A DNA stretch of 64,000 nucleotides from Pinus tabuliformis (lineage: Eukaryota > Streptophyta > Pinopsida > Pinales > Pinaceae): assembly GCA_031772625.1 (NCBI GenBank), contig CM062819.1:822779503-822843502 (forward strand). Direction: 5' to 3'. The notes under the pieces are model-generated. The model saw only the letters and a list, made by a program, of their open reading frames with translations, did not search any database and had not been told where the DNA came from. Shown piece by piece: positions 46,744 through 58,384 of the stretch. Positions within the stretch are counted from its first letter, which is position 1. Every line of letters starts with the position of its first letter. The translations under genes were made by a program, and so were the position numbers.

Positions 46744-49044
46744 GCCCCCAGAATTTTCCTTGCTCAACAAGTGTGATCCAAGCTTGTTGGCCCCTTAGTT
46801 TTTTGGTAAAAATATGGTAGCAATTAATCCAAAGACAACAATATCTATACAACACCACCTAGGTCAAGAATTAGTTAGTAAATACAGGAAGATAGGGGCA
46901 CCAAGAGGAAAGAGCCTAACAATCAAAAACAAAACCCTAATATTCAGAAGCTTATTAAGAGAGGGCTACAAAGCATCAAAGACCCAACAATCAATCAACT
47001 AACAAACACCTAAGTTAGGCAATAGTGAAGAAGAACCCAACCTCTAAAAATGCAATTATAAAAATGTTATGGCTTCTACTTGTAAGGGGTTGGATTTTAC
47101 AGTCCCTAAGACCTAGTAACAAGTTGTGACTTTGGGAAGAGTATTCTAATATGTAGTGATGTTGCTTTTGGTGGTAAATATTAATGAATGGTGGCCCTTT
47201 CTCAAAATTTGTGTATTCTACTCATGGCATACATTGATGTCCTCTATTTTACTCCAATATACCCATCTATCATTGTCACAATTGATTTGCGATAATGAAC
47301 AATCACACTTGAATTATAGTTGCGTGAATTGCATATCATAAGTCAAGAGGTCAACATGAGGGAAAAACAAACTATCAAATAAAGTATAGGGATAGAAATG
47401 GTTGTGACCATCCTTTGTAGTTTTTCGCCATCCATCTAAAATATTGAAATGCATTACGGGAGAGACCTTCCACACCCTCAAGGTTTGATAAAGTAATGCA
47501 AGAATACAAACCCTTTCTCAAAATTTGTGTATTCTACTCATGGTATATGTTGATGTTCTCTATTTTACTCCAATATATCCATCTATCATTGTCACAGTTG
47601 ATTTGTGATAATGAACAATCACACTTGCATTATAGTTGCATGAATTGCATATCATAAGTCAAGAGGTCAACATGTGGGAAAAAACAAACTATCAAATAAA
47701 GTATAGGGATAGAAATGGTTGTGACCATCCTCTGTAGTTTTTCGCTATCCATCTAAAATATTGAAATGCATTACAGGAGAGACCTTCCACACCCTCAAGG
47801 TTTGATATAGTAATGCAAGATTACAAACCTTTTGTTAGACACTCTTATGGACTCTGGTCTGTTAGTTCAAGCAAACATTTGGTATCATTAAGAATAACCT
47901 TCTTTGTGACTCCATGAACAAGACAATTGACATCTTGGATAATAAAATCCTTTAGAGCATATAAATTTTCCCTTTGGTTATCCCAAGCATTGGTTAAGAT
48001 ATGAAAAAATTATCCCTGGGCCAACTAAAGGTCGTCTTAAGGGTCCATTCTCTCCATCTTATTATATATCCCCAACAAAAATAGCACAAGCAAAAAGGAA
48101 ATCATTCACCTAAACTACTACCGAAAGGTGCACAAAAGAAGAAGAAAACTTAAAACTGAATTAGAGAAAGAAGACAACGGGCCATTTGTGTCTAGTATGC
48201 AATTGGGTAAAGGACCAGCAAGAATGGATATATGAGTCAACACAAATGGCAAACCTAGGGAGCATAAGAATGTGAAAGGAAGTTTATATCATATTGAAGG
48301 AGTTGAAGAAAGTAACAAAAGCAATCTTAAATGTGATTATATTTAATTTCTGCCAAAATGTACATGGTCTTAAATATCCTTGGCCATGAAGATTGCAAAA
48401 GGGTACAATTGAATCAAATAGCTACACTTCAAAAGTGAATACTTGAATAGTTGTGGAAGATGAGAAGTGACTTGATTTAACTAGTGGAGTGCTCCATGCA
48501 GTAACGGTTTGAGAGAGAAGCAGGTGAAAGAGAAATATGTGCAAAGGTAGAATGAAAACAAGGATTAGTGCCATGATCATATTCATACATTACAACATTC
48601 TCCAACCTAAAGCATGAGGAATAATGGTATTATCAATATTCAATGAAGAGGAATTGATTTTGGAGATTAACTAGTAACCAAGTTAAGGATAGGTTGTGGC
48701 TCTTCTTTTTTAAGAGCTTTGGCCCACCCTGTGTTATCTCTAACATTTTGCGCTTTCACCCACTATATGCAAAGATAAGTCACATGATACTAGGACACAA
48801 GCATAGAAGGGTACAAGTACACATACACCCCCTTAATAAGACATGGGGATACCAAGACGCAAGTTACCACCATAGAGGCATAGAACCCACAAAACAAGAC
48901 ACACAAGATGCATAAATATATAGATATCCACACATACATATAGTTAGTAAGTTGTGGAGCAATCTCGTCACTAATGTCATTATATTTACAGATGGGCATT
49001 GGGTATCAAGGTCTTTTAGGTCTTGAGAGACTCATTTAGTAATG
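46744..49044. other. No gene recognised apart from a tandem duplication
   Basis: A 62-residue basic frame at 46814-47002 and others at 47156-47341 and 48694-48915 carry no motif. Part of the stretch may be the missing 3' LTR of the gypsy element, but I could not find a partner for it. Confidence 0.4.
47195..47828. repeat. 316-bp tandem duplication
   Basis: Copy 1 (47195-47510) and copy 2 (47511-47828) both start CCCTTTCTCAAAATTTGTGT and run to ATGCAAGAATACAAA or its variant, with few differences. No coding sequence is implied. Confidence 0.92.
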
Positions 49045-49785
49045 TATTAAAAATTCCTTTGAACCCAACAACGTAGTTATTTACTACCTAGCAAATTACA
49101 CACATTTACTGAATAAAAGCACCACTTGAATCTTAATAAAACTCGAACTGAAGCAAACTAAATAACCAATCTCAATCACATAAGCACACAAATTTTCTAC
49201 CCAATCAAACAATTGTTCGTTAATAACTCAAAACCTACTTGAGCCCCCCTACTGAGAAAATGGCCCTCCAAGGAAATTACATATACAAATATGAACCTAG
49301 ACCTAATCCAAGTGATCAAGCCCAATATTTGTCCTTTGATTTGTCCCAGATACTACTCTGGATCTCCCTTCTTGCACCTTGAATCCTCCTCAGACCAAGC
49401 GCACTTGAATGGAATTCCTTTTCCAGCGAACACTAAGATCTCACTCTCATTGTGTCTTATGCTTAAGATGTCTTGTGTGTGATCTCCCTTTATCTAACCT
49501 TCCTTTTATAAGCTTGATATATGACCGCATCCACAACCCTTATCTCCAAAGTGATTGACAAATGTGATTAGATCTCACCTCGCTTGAGATTGACAATTGA
49601 GATTCATCTAATTCACTAATGCAAAAGCCTTTGCATTTCATTACATTGACCCATTACAGTCTTATAAAAGAAATTACTTTAATCACTAAAGTAATTGCTA
49701 AGGTTAAGGGTGTATTAGGTGAGTTCCAAATGCCTAGACATTTATGCCTATGCAAAGGTAGCTACTCGAGCTACAAACATCAACA
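49045..49785 (-). repeat. 3' LTR of copy B
   Basis: A 741-bp repeat, TGTTGATGTTTGTAGCTCG... on the minus strand, matching 41544-42293 along its length. The minus-strand TATA motif GCTTATAAAAGGAAGG lies near 49505. Confidence 0.8.
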
Positions 49786-51170
49786 CTCCCTCAAAGCAAT
49801 GGAGGTACTTCCTGAAGAGCCACCAAGAATTGATTGTGCTTTCGATCTTGGCACAATGTCATTCTGAGGTTTGCTCTCCATTAATGTGCTCGTAGGAGCC
49901 TCCACATGCTCATGAACATCCCTCAATGTTTGAACGAGTTTACCCATCAACCTTTATAAACTTCTCTCTCTAACCTTGTTGGCCACTATTGTGTTTGGGC
50001 TAGACTCTTTTAGACAAATGAGCACCTGCCAATTCCTGAATTTGACCTCAAATCCTCCATCCTCTATGACTAAATATTGATAACAAGTTCTTTAGCCCTA
50101 GTATGAATAGCATGTCCTTGGCTTCTAATGTCCCTCCTAAATATAGTTGAAACTTAACAATTCCAACCCTGCCCACTACATACTTGGCATCATTATCAAG
50201 CTCCACATGTAAATATGAATCACCCTTCGTCAAACTGCTTAATAGCTCTCACGCCTCTATCATATGGCGTGATGTACCATTATCTAGGTACCAAGCAATC
50301 TAGATGTTGATACTAGTAGATAGACAAGAGACAAATGAGAAATCATTCTCGAACTTCACTACAAACTCATTCAGTTGAACCCCTGCTAATGTTGCTCTCT
50401 GATGTGACTTCCCCTTCTCCTCCTACTCTGGACACTATGATGCATAGTACCCACTCTTGTGGCAAATGAAGCATAGGATCATACTCAAGCCCTTCTTCTT
50501 CCCTAGTTAAGAGATTAACCTCTCATTGTTACCTTTGGAACCCTTCCCCTTACCATTCTTGGTCATACCAGCCAAGGCCATATTCTCTTCTTCATCTTCC
50601 TGCTTGTTGACCTCATATTCCTTAAGAGTCTCTTCATGGATGCAATCATCCCAAAGCCTCTCCCAATTGGGAAGATGCTCCCTAGTGCAGATTCCTTTGA
50701 CAAATGGTTCCCATGACTTGGGAAGACAATTAAGTGCCACATTCACAAGCTCTACATCCTCCACCTTTTCCCCAATGGTTATAAGTTAATCCCATGTTAA
50801 AGTGATCCTCATGAAGTAACTAGTAACATTATCAAATTTTGACATTTGGATGGATCTAAGTTTATTTCTCAAGATAATCTCCATATTCATATTGTTGCTT
50901 TGGAACAAGCCCATTAGAGCTTTGTATATCTCCCTACTTGTCTTCTTCTTTGCCAAGTGAGGAATTAGGTGATCCTTCACAACAACTATGATGAGCCATC
51001 AAACTCGAATGTCCTCCTTTTCATGGGTTGCCAACTATGTTGGATCCTCCTCCTTATCCACAATATCCCAAAGGGAATTTTCCTTCAGCAACAAAGGTAA
51101 CCCTTGCCTTCCACGACAAGAAATTTGATGCTCCATCCAACTGGTCATAGAATCTAAGACTTGTCTCTAT
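49045..51170 (-). mobile_element. Copia-type gag-protease element (copy B)
   Basis: Read on the minus strand: gag at about 51165-50507 (HLIPHLAKKKTSREIYKAL, RNKLRSIQMSKFDN, NCLPKSWEPFVKGI); protease region at about 50345-50048 (HVELDNDAKYVVGRVGI, EAKDMLFILGL); a short tail; a purine-rich tract GCTTTGAGGGAG; then the 3' LTR (49785-49045). Protease runs into the LTR with no room for reverse transcriptase or integrase, as in copy A. The 5' LTR was not found. The two copies are well diverged, so the family is old. It is a broken fossil. Confidence 0.78.
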
Positions 51171-51364
51171 CATCTATGATCTGATCAACTGCCATGTGCA
51201 AATCCCTTCAAGCACCCACAAGAATAAATTGTAGGTTTACAGATCAGCTAGGATCTACCTCATGAATCTATGTTTTGGTCCTTTGAAACACCCACAAAAT
51301 AATTCTTTGTTGCCAAACCCCCTCCTAGGATGGTCACTCTCTTCCCTCTAAAATCTTACCTCTA

Positions 51365-51743
51365 CCAATCCTATTGGTTGCACTAGCAAAAGCCAAGTTG
51401 GTTGTTGGCACTGTCCTTTGAACCCATTGCCAACCATGTAGCTCCAATGGTTGTTCTTGTTGTCCGCACAACCCCTACAAATCTGATACGAATATTGTAA
51501 CATGTCAACACAGTTGTTCATTTGTAGCATGTCCTTAGCTACAATTGTGCCACCAATTCCTATTGGTTGCACTAGCAAAAACCAAGCTAGTTGCAAGTAT
51601 TATTCTTTGAAATTGTGTCCCACCATGCAGCTCCAATGGTTGTTCCTGCCATCCGTAAGGCCCTTACAACTCTCACACAACCATTCTAACCAATCACCGC
51701 AGTTGTTCTTTTGCAGCTTGTCCTTAGCTGTAACTATGGAGTG
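51365..51743. repeat. 188-bp tandem duplication
   Basis: Units at 51365-51552 and 51553-51743 share CTATTGGTTGCACTAGCAAA, AGCTCCAATGGTTGTTC and TGTCCTTAGCT at equal offsets, with roughly 80% identity. Minus-strand frames over them repeat the same peptide (LLVQPIG and NNHWS), which reflects the DNA repeat. Confidence 0.85.
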
Positions 51744-52295
51744 TTGTTCCTTGGATGGGTCCCCCACATACACCTTTTTTGTCCTTGTGGCAATGCAACG
51801 CAACGATGTTGTCCTTTGTGGAAATTGGGTTATTCTCCTTATCCCTGCCTTTTGACCCTATTCCCTACAGCTTCGTCTAGTTGGGCTAACCTTGACAACC
51901 AACTATTCTGACCTCCACATCCTAGTTGCTCCCTACTGGTTGTCCCAACTCTGCCGACACACCTCTCGATCCCACCCTGCCTCACTGCACTTGACGGCCT
52001 AAGCTACTAACTTACTCCACTGGCTTCGGGACACTACTACAGCTAGCCTGCATCTTTGCAGGTAGTCGACTTGGTCCCCTACGGCTCGAATCCTCTACTA
52101 GCGGCTCCGTCCCCCCACATGTGACTGCTAGTACACCCTAACAACAAGTATTGATCAGTTGCACACAAGATTTCTCTTGTAGACGACTGCAAACTCAACA
52201 CATGACACTTTCCCCATGCTATTGCAACCCTATGACCTATCTCCTTTCTAACAATTATTTTAACACACTTATTACTCTTGCATTCCCACAACCCT
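51744..52295. other. C-rich unclassified stretch
   Basis: Richer in C than its neighbours (CCCACCCTGCCTCACTGCAC-like composition). No motif on either strand. It lies where the 5' LTR or leader of copy B would be, but I could not align it with the 3' LTR. Confidence 0.35.
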
Positions 52296-52299
52296 TGCT

Positions 52300-55200
52300 A
52301 CCTTTGCGGCTAGAACCTTGAGCACAACACTTGAATTCTTGTGTGACTAGCAATAGCCCTAACACCTTTATTTAGAAAGGTTGATTTAACATCCATCTTA
52401 TAAAATTTTAAGCCTTCCGAACACGCAAATGCCAAAAACATTCTTATTACTACAAACTGGAGCAAAAGTTTCTTTGAAGTCAATTCCTTCAATTTGTGTA
52501 CCCCTTACAAACAAGTATTGCCTTATTCCTGATAATTTGTCCTTCATTCATCTTGTTTTTTAATACCCACTTAGTCCCAAACACATTTTTATCTTTCAGT
52601 CGGGGTAACCTAGGTTCCATTTTTCTCAATTTGATTCAATTCCTCTTCCATAACATTCACCCAATGTTGGTCTTCACTAGCTTGTACAAAGACCTTTGGC
52701 TCTATTTTGGATAGCAAGGCAAAATTGACTATTCTTCGTAAATTGGTCATTCTTCTCTAGGTTTTTATACCTGCATCAACATCTTGAATCATTTGGTTCT
52801 TTGTGTGATGTTTTTGCACATTAAAAAGTTGTCTTGGATGGAGATTGTTCTTCATTTTCTTGTTCTTCCTTTGTGGTAGGCTCTTCTTGGCCCACGTAGA
52901 TGGTATCTTCTAAATTCCCATTTGTTTAATCTGCTTCTTTTTCTTGCCAAGCTTCATATATTCTTACATAAATACATTCCACAACTTTGTGTAGTCTTTT
53001 ATGGTAGCATTTGTAACCTTTTCTTCTTGTTGAGTATCCAAGGAAAATTCACTCATGTGCTCTAGAATCAAATTTGCCCAAATTATCATCATTTAACTTC
53101 ATGTGACGCTTGTTTCTAAAAATTGTAAAATACTTAACTAAATCTAGCTTACCTTTCCATAGCTCATATGGTGTCTTGTCACAATTAACTCAGAGTTGTG
53201 CTCTGTTCATGATGTAGACAGTTGCAACAACTGCTTCTCTCCAAAACTTACCTAGTAATTTAGCCTCTAACAACATTGTCCTTCTTGTTTTTTGCATTGA
53301 CATGTTCTTTCCTTCTACGACTCCATTTTGTTGTGGAGTTTTTGAAAATGAAAGTTGTCTCTTGATTCAATATTTCTCACAGAATTCATTAGAATCATTT
53401 GAGGTAAATTCACCTCATCCATCTAATCTTAGACATTTAATTCTTAGATCGCTTTCATTTTCAACTTAGGCTTTGAATAATTTGAAAGTATCTAGTTCTT
53501 TTGATTTTGTTTTAAGAAATGCAACCCAAACCATTCTAATATAATCATCAATAAACAGCATAAAGTACCTTTCACCTTGCAAGGTCGGTGTTCTCATTGG
53601 TTTGCATAGATTTGTGTCAACAAGCTCTAGTGGTCTTGATAGCGAACACTCCTTTGACTTGAAGCTCACTCTTATTTGTTTTATATGTTGGCAAGATTTG
53701 TAGATGGCACTTGCTGGTTTCGAAATTTTGGACATATCTCTCACTACTTGTGTTTTGTTGATTTTTACTAAACTATCAAAGGTCAAGTGTCCTAGCCTTT
53801 TATGTCATAACCAACTCTCATATGCCTGTCCATTGCAGCATTTTTCTCATTGAATTTCATCAAGAATATATACATTTCCTAGAATCCTTATCGCTCTTCC
53901 CACTAATATTCCTAAATTAATTTTCCTTATTTCACAATCTTTAGCACAAAAAGTGAGATCATAACCTTGATTGCACATCTAACCGACACTTAAAGATTAT
54001 ATTTGAGTCCTTCAACGTACAAAACATTTTGTGCTTTAGCCCTACCATTGTCAAGGTTTACGGTCCCTCTTCCAATGTTTTTTGCAATTCCATTGTCTCC
54101 AAAGCTCACATTTCCTCCTTTTTCTTCTTTTAGAGTTTTCTTTTGATCTCGAGTCATGTGTCTAGAGCACCCACTATCAACGGACCATTGACTTTGATTG
54201 TTTCAAGCATACATAATTAGTCCATGATTCTTTCATTGGTGGTTCTTCCAATTTTTTCTTCTAAAACCCTTCTCTTGATTTTGTAGGACAATCTAAAGCC
54301 ATATGTTCAAATTGTTGCATTTGTAACACTCAATATTGTACTTATATAATGGAGTAAATGAATTATGATTTTTGTAATTGAAGCCATTAGTATCTCTAAT
54401 TGCATTGTCTACGAACTTATTTCTAGAGGTTTAATGAGAACCTCTTTCATGATCATTTTTCCCATAAGCCATACAATCTTTTGCTTGGAATCCAAAATTT
54501 TTGCACAAAAAACAATGACCACAAAATATAGCTTCATACTTGGCTGAGAAGGATTGTCTTAATGGAACAGTTCTTCTAAAGTTGGTTTACTTTAGAGAAG
54601 ATTTATGGCCCCTATCCCTTATCATTTTGCTACCTGCAATGTGAAAGGACTTCTTGAGACCATCAATATAGTGTTTTGGTGTAGCATTGTTTCTAGACTC
54701 CTCCCAACTTTTGTCCTTGCTTTTACTAGGATTGGAGCTTTCAGACTTTTCTACAACTTTCTTTCTTGGTGACTTGGGGTTTGCATCTTCTTTGTAAGAA
54801 GTCTCACCCATATAACCAAGACCAATCATGTCATATGGTGATCTTTGATTATGAAAACAGCGTTCAAGGTTTGAGAGCTTTTCGTTTTTTTGTTGAGCCT
54901 ATGTAGCTCTTTCCTTAATGAGACAATTTATGTTTCAAACTTTTCACAATTTTCTTCCTTTTCTTTTAGTTGATTGTTCAACACTTCCTTCCATTCTTTT
55001 TGCCTCCTCTTTTTCAGTCTTGATGACAATGATTTCCTTGGATAGTCTTTGGTTCTTCTTCCTAAAGTTATCAATCTCTTCTAATGCATTGATCAGTTCT
55101 TCTTCAAGATCCACTACACCTTCAATACCATCTTTTGCTTTTTCTTTTTGCTCCTTTAATTTGTCTATGTTAAACTCTTCATTTGTGGCTAAAAATAGGA

Positions 55201-56260
55201 TCTCTCTTCTATCACCATCGAAATCATATTCTTCTTCTTCAGAAAAATCATTATCTCTCTGTAGTAGAGATTTTTTTTTCAAAGATTTTCCTTTGAAGAC
55301 CCTTTTTCTAAGTTCTTCCTCATCATCACTTTCTTCCCTAAAAGGACACTTAGCAGCAAAATGCCCTATCTTACCACAATAAAAATAGATGAGAAGTAAC
55401 TTACCTTTGAATCTGGATCTTTTCTTTAGTTTCATGAGCAGCAAAATGCCCTATCTTACCACAATAAAAATAGATGAGAAGTAACTTACCTTTGAATCTG
55501 GATCTTTTCTTTAGTTTCATGAGTAGTTGAGCCATTTCCATATCAGAGTCATCACTGGAGCAATCACCAAAATTGCATTTTGTTGACTTCTTAGATGCTT
55601 TAAATGTTGCTTCCTTATGTGATGAGTTTCCTGTCCTCATTTCATATGTGGTGAGAATTTTGTGAAGCTCGTCCATTTTTAGATTCTCCAAATCCTTTAA
55701 CTCTTTTATGGCAGAGACTTTGGCATCAAGACGTTGAGGAAGAAACCTCCATAAAAATTTCACCAACTGTTATTTCTTCAACTTTTTCACCAAGTCCTTT
55801 CAAAGAATTCACCACTTCATCTACTCAAAAAAATAAGCAGCAACATCTTTATAATTCATTTTCAAGCTTTCAAATTGTCTCCAGAAAGTTTGAAGCTTTG
55901 CCTTCTTTACTTTGTCGTCTCCTTCATAGTTGCTTACAAGCTTGTCCCATATCTCTTTAGCTTATTCACACTACATAACTTTAGCAAATTCTGAATTTGA
56001 CAACACACTTAAAATGGAGTTCATAGTTTTTGCATTGGAAACATCAGCCTTTCTCCCATCTTGATCGGTTAGAGGAGAAGATGGATCCTTATATCCATCT
56101 ATGACAAATTGTCAAACTTCTTTCCATAGAGGTTCAACAGTTGAATTTAGCCTCTTGATTATAGTAACACTTTCACCGTGATCTCTATCAGGCCATACCT
56201 CATCATCCTTTTTCATGTTAAGTGAGGAAGCAAGAGAGTTCAAGGCCTACAATATCCTAA
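52300..56260 (-). mobile_element. Ty1/copia gag-pol relic
   Basis: On the minus strand from right to left: gag (about 56250-55400, DAKVSAIKELKDLENLKMDEL and the zinc knuckle FYCGKIGHFAA), a charged coiled-coil linker (54944-55350), protease (around 54190, WSVDSG), integrase (53786-52990, YFMLFIDDYIRMVWVAFLK and QQNGVVEGKN), and the start of reverse transcriptase (52492-52360, YKMDVKSTFLN). This order is that of a Ty1/copia polyprotein. No LTRs were found. An 85-bp direct repeat lies at 55352-55521. It is an old, broken fossil with many breaks. Confidence 0.85.
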
Positions 56261-56269
56261 TCATTTCAG

Positions 56270-57650
56270 CACCTGAGAATGGTGTTGGAGAAAAATGGTT
56301 TCAGCCTTACCAACACAGTGGAGTTATCCCTCTGCAACCTTGCTTAATCTTTCTTCACACGTTAGCAAAGATGATAATAATCTAAGCTATGCTTCAGGAA
56401 TACTGAGCAACATTGTTCATGAACAATTTTCTTTTCGACAATGGAAGTTGAACCTTGGGAGGTCATCTCCAAAGCCACAAGATCAAACTATGCATCAGTT
56501 GTGACATCCTGTGAAGAAGGTTTTGGACCTAAATCTGTAGGCTAAAACTGAGACTGGTCATTGACTTCAATATTGTTCATTATGACTGTAAGGAGACCCA
56601 TCCTTTGTTCAAGATGGCCAATGCTTCTTGGATAGAGAGGTTGATTAAAAGGTTTCAAATGTAAAACTATAGGAAGATTGTTTGTCATTTCTTTATTTAC
56701 AGTTTTGGGTGGAACCTCTTTAACCATTAAAACTTTAACCCTGTCCATAAGCTGATCTTGTTGAGGTTTAGAAGTTCCTGGTTGTTCTAGGTGTTGAAGA
56801 TACATAAGTCTATCGTTCATATCCCGTGAACGACTGCAATTTTGTTCATCTTGTATTGGATTGTTTGAACCATGCATACTAGTTTCCATAAAGTGTGATT
56901 GTTTTCTAGCACCAGCAGGAGTGACAGGGCTTGTGCTTTAGAATTTCAAAACTAGAGTATTTTGTGTAGAGTTTGATTGATAGTGCATGGAAACATTCAA
57001 GTCAATATCAATGCCCTGCAAAATATCCTTATTATCTCCTAGTTCCATGAATGTCGGCTCTACCTTAGTTGGGCTTTGCCTACCCAATACATTTTGATAG
57101 CTAAAGGCCGCTTGCTTGTGACAACAGGTAGAAACAACATTTGCTCTCACTTCTTGTGATATGCACCTCCTTGCTCAATGCGACAAAGAACTAGAAGTGC
57201 TTGGACCGTTCATGCAACTCATTTTTGTTCCTTGTATGGAATTGTTCACATGAGTGACAAAACTTTCACCTAGTAGGGTTTGTAAAACATGAATATCTTG
57301 GAAGGTTTGACCTTGGTCAATACATATGCTCTTTACAAAACCATTTCCATCTTGTGGAAAATTTGATAGAATGTCTTCCTCGGATTGACACTTGACAATA
57401 TTTTTAGTACAGGAGAGGAACTATTCCAAAGGCTGGCATTTTGTTTCATTACAGCCTGTATCCTGCTTTGCTCTGATGAGATCCACTGAATCTGCCATGG
57501 TATCATGGACAAATGCCTCATTCTCAACTTTTTGTTTCAGATTTTCTGGTTGACAATCCTGATTTTTGTCCCACAGTTATTCATTAATCACACCTTCATT
57601 TCTCTCAAATAAGTCTAGTTGATTTCCAACCTCCTTTTTAGGGGGATACA
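56270..57650 (-). other. Unclassified stretch with several open frames
   Basis: Minus-strand frames at 56542-56889 (115 residues), 56938-57150 and 57333-57527 are hydrophilic, Gln/Asn/Pro-rich and unlike any family I recognise. One contains DILQGIDIDLNVSMH. They lie in a row on one strand and might be remains of one gene or of a LINE first frame, but no reverse transcriptase follows. The hAT element at 57653 lies directly to the right. Confidence 0.35.
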
Positions 57651-57849
57651 ACCAATGTTATGAAAATCGCAATCGAGATTAAATCGGCGAGAGGAAAAAA
57701 TCGGGAAAAATCGTAAAATACAAAAATATTCATTTTTTTTCAATTTTTTTAATATCTAAAGCTTCTACAACATAAAATAAATACATTGACACATAAATAT
57801 GATAAAAGAACTAATATATAAGATGTGTAATATCATTTCTACGGCTACA

Positions 57850-58327
57850 TCACACATAACAGTGAATCATGTCCTGAATAGTAAGTCCTGACTCCTGAGT
57901 GCCAACTTTCCCTCTAGATGTAGATGTCGGTGGAGTTGGCAGTGGACTCTGATGTGCTCTAAAAGCTGAAGAACTAGAAGCTTCAGGAGGTAGACCACGT
58001 CATCTACTAGTGGCAGGGGTAGCCTGGGTAGGTGGTGTCACCTCCTCCTCTTGTTGCTCCTCCTCCTCCTCTACGCCTTCCACTACCTCCTTCTCTAACT
58101 AATCATCAGTAGACTCCATGAGAGGCCTCTCGACCTCAACCCTCCATGCAGCAGTGGTGTCAATCCCATCCAATGAGATCGCCTCCATATCAAGTATCCT
58201 CTCAAGCTGCCTCACCCACAATCAAAGATTGTAGTAGACATAGACCATGTCATTAAGTCGCTGGGACTCCAACCTGTGCAAAGATCATAAAATAATAATT
58301 AAAGAACAAAAAAATAAAAATAAATAA

Positions 58328-58384
<57 letters not shown>

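Noticed and set aside
51348-51803. Two related minus-strand frames that look like a duplicated small protein
   Set aside because: They are produced by the 188-bp tandem DNA duplication and have no known motif.
54918-55382. 154-residue Ser-rich plus-strand frame
   Set aside because: It is antisense to the charged linker of the copia relic; Glu/Lys/Arg codons read backwards give Ser, Leu and Phe.
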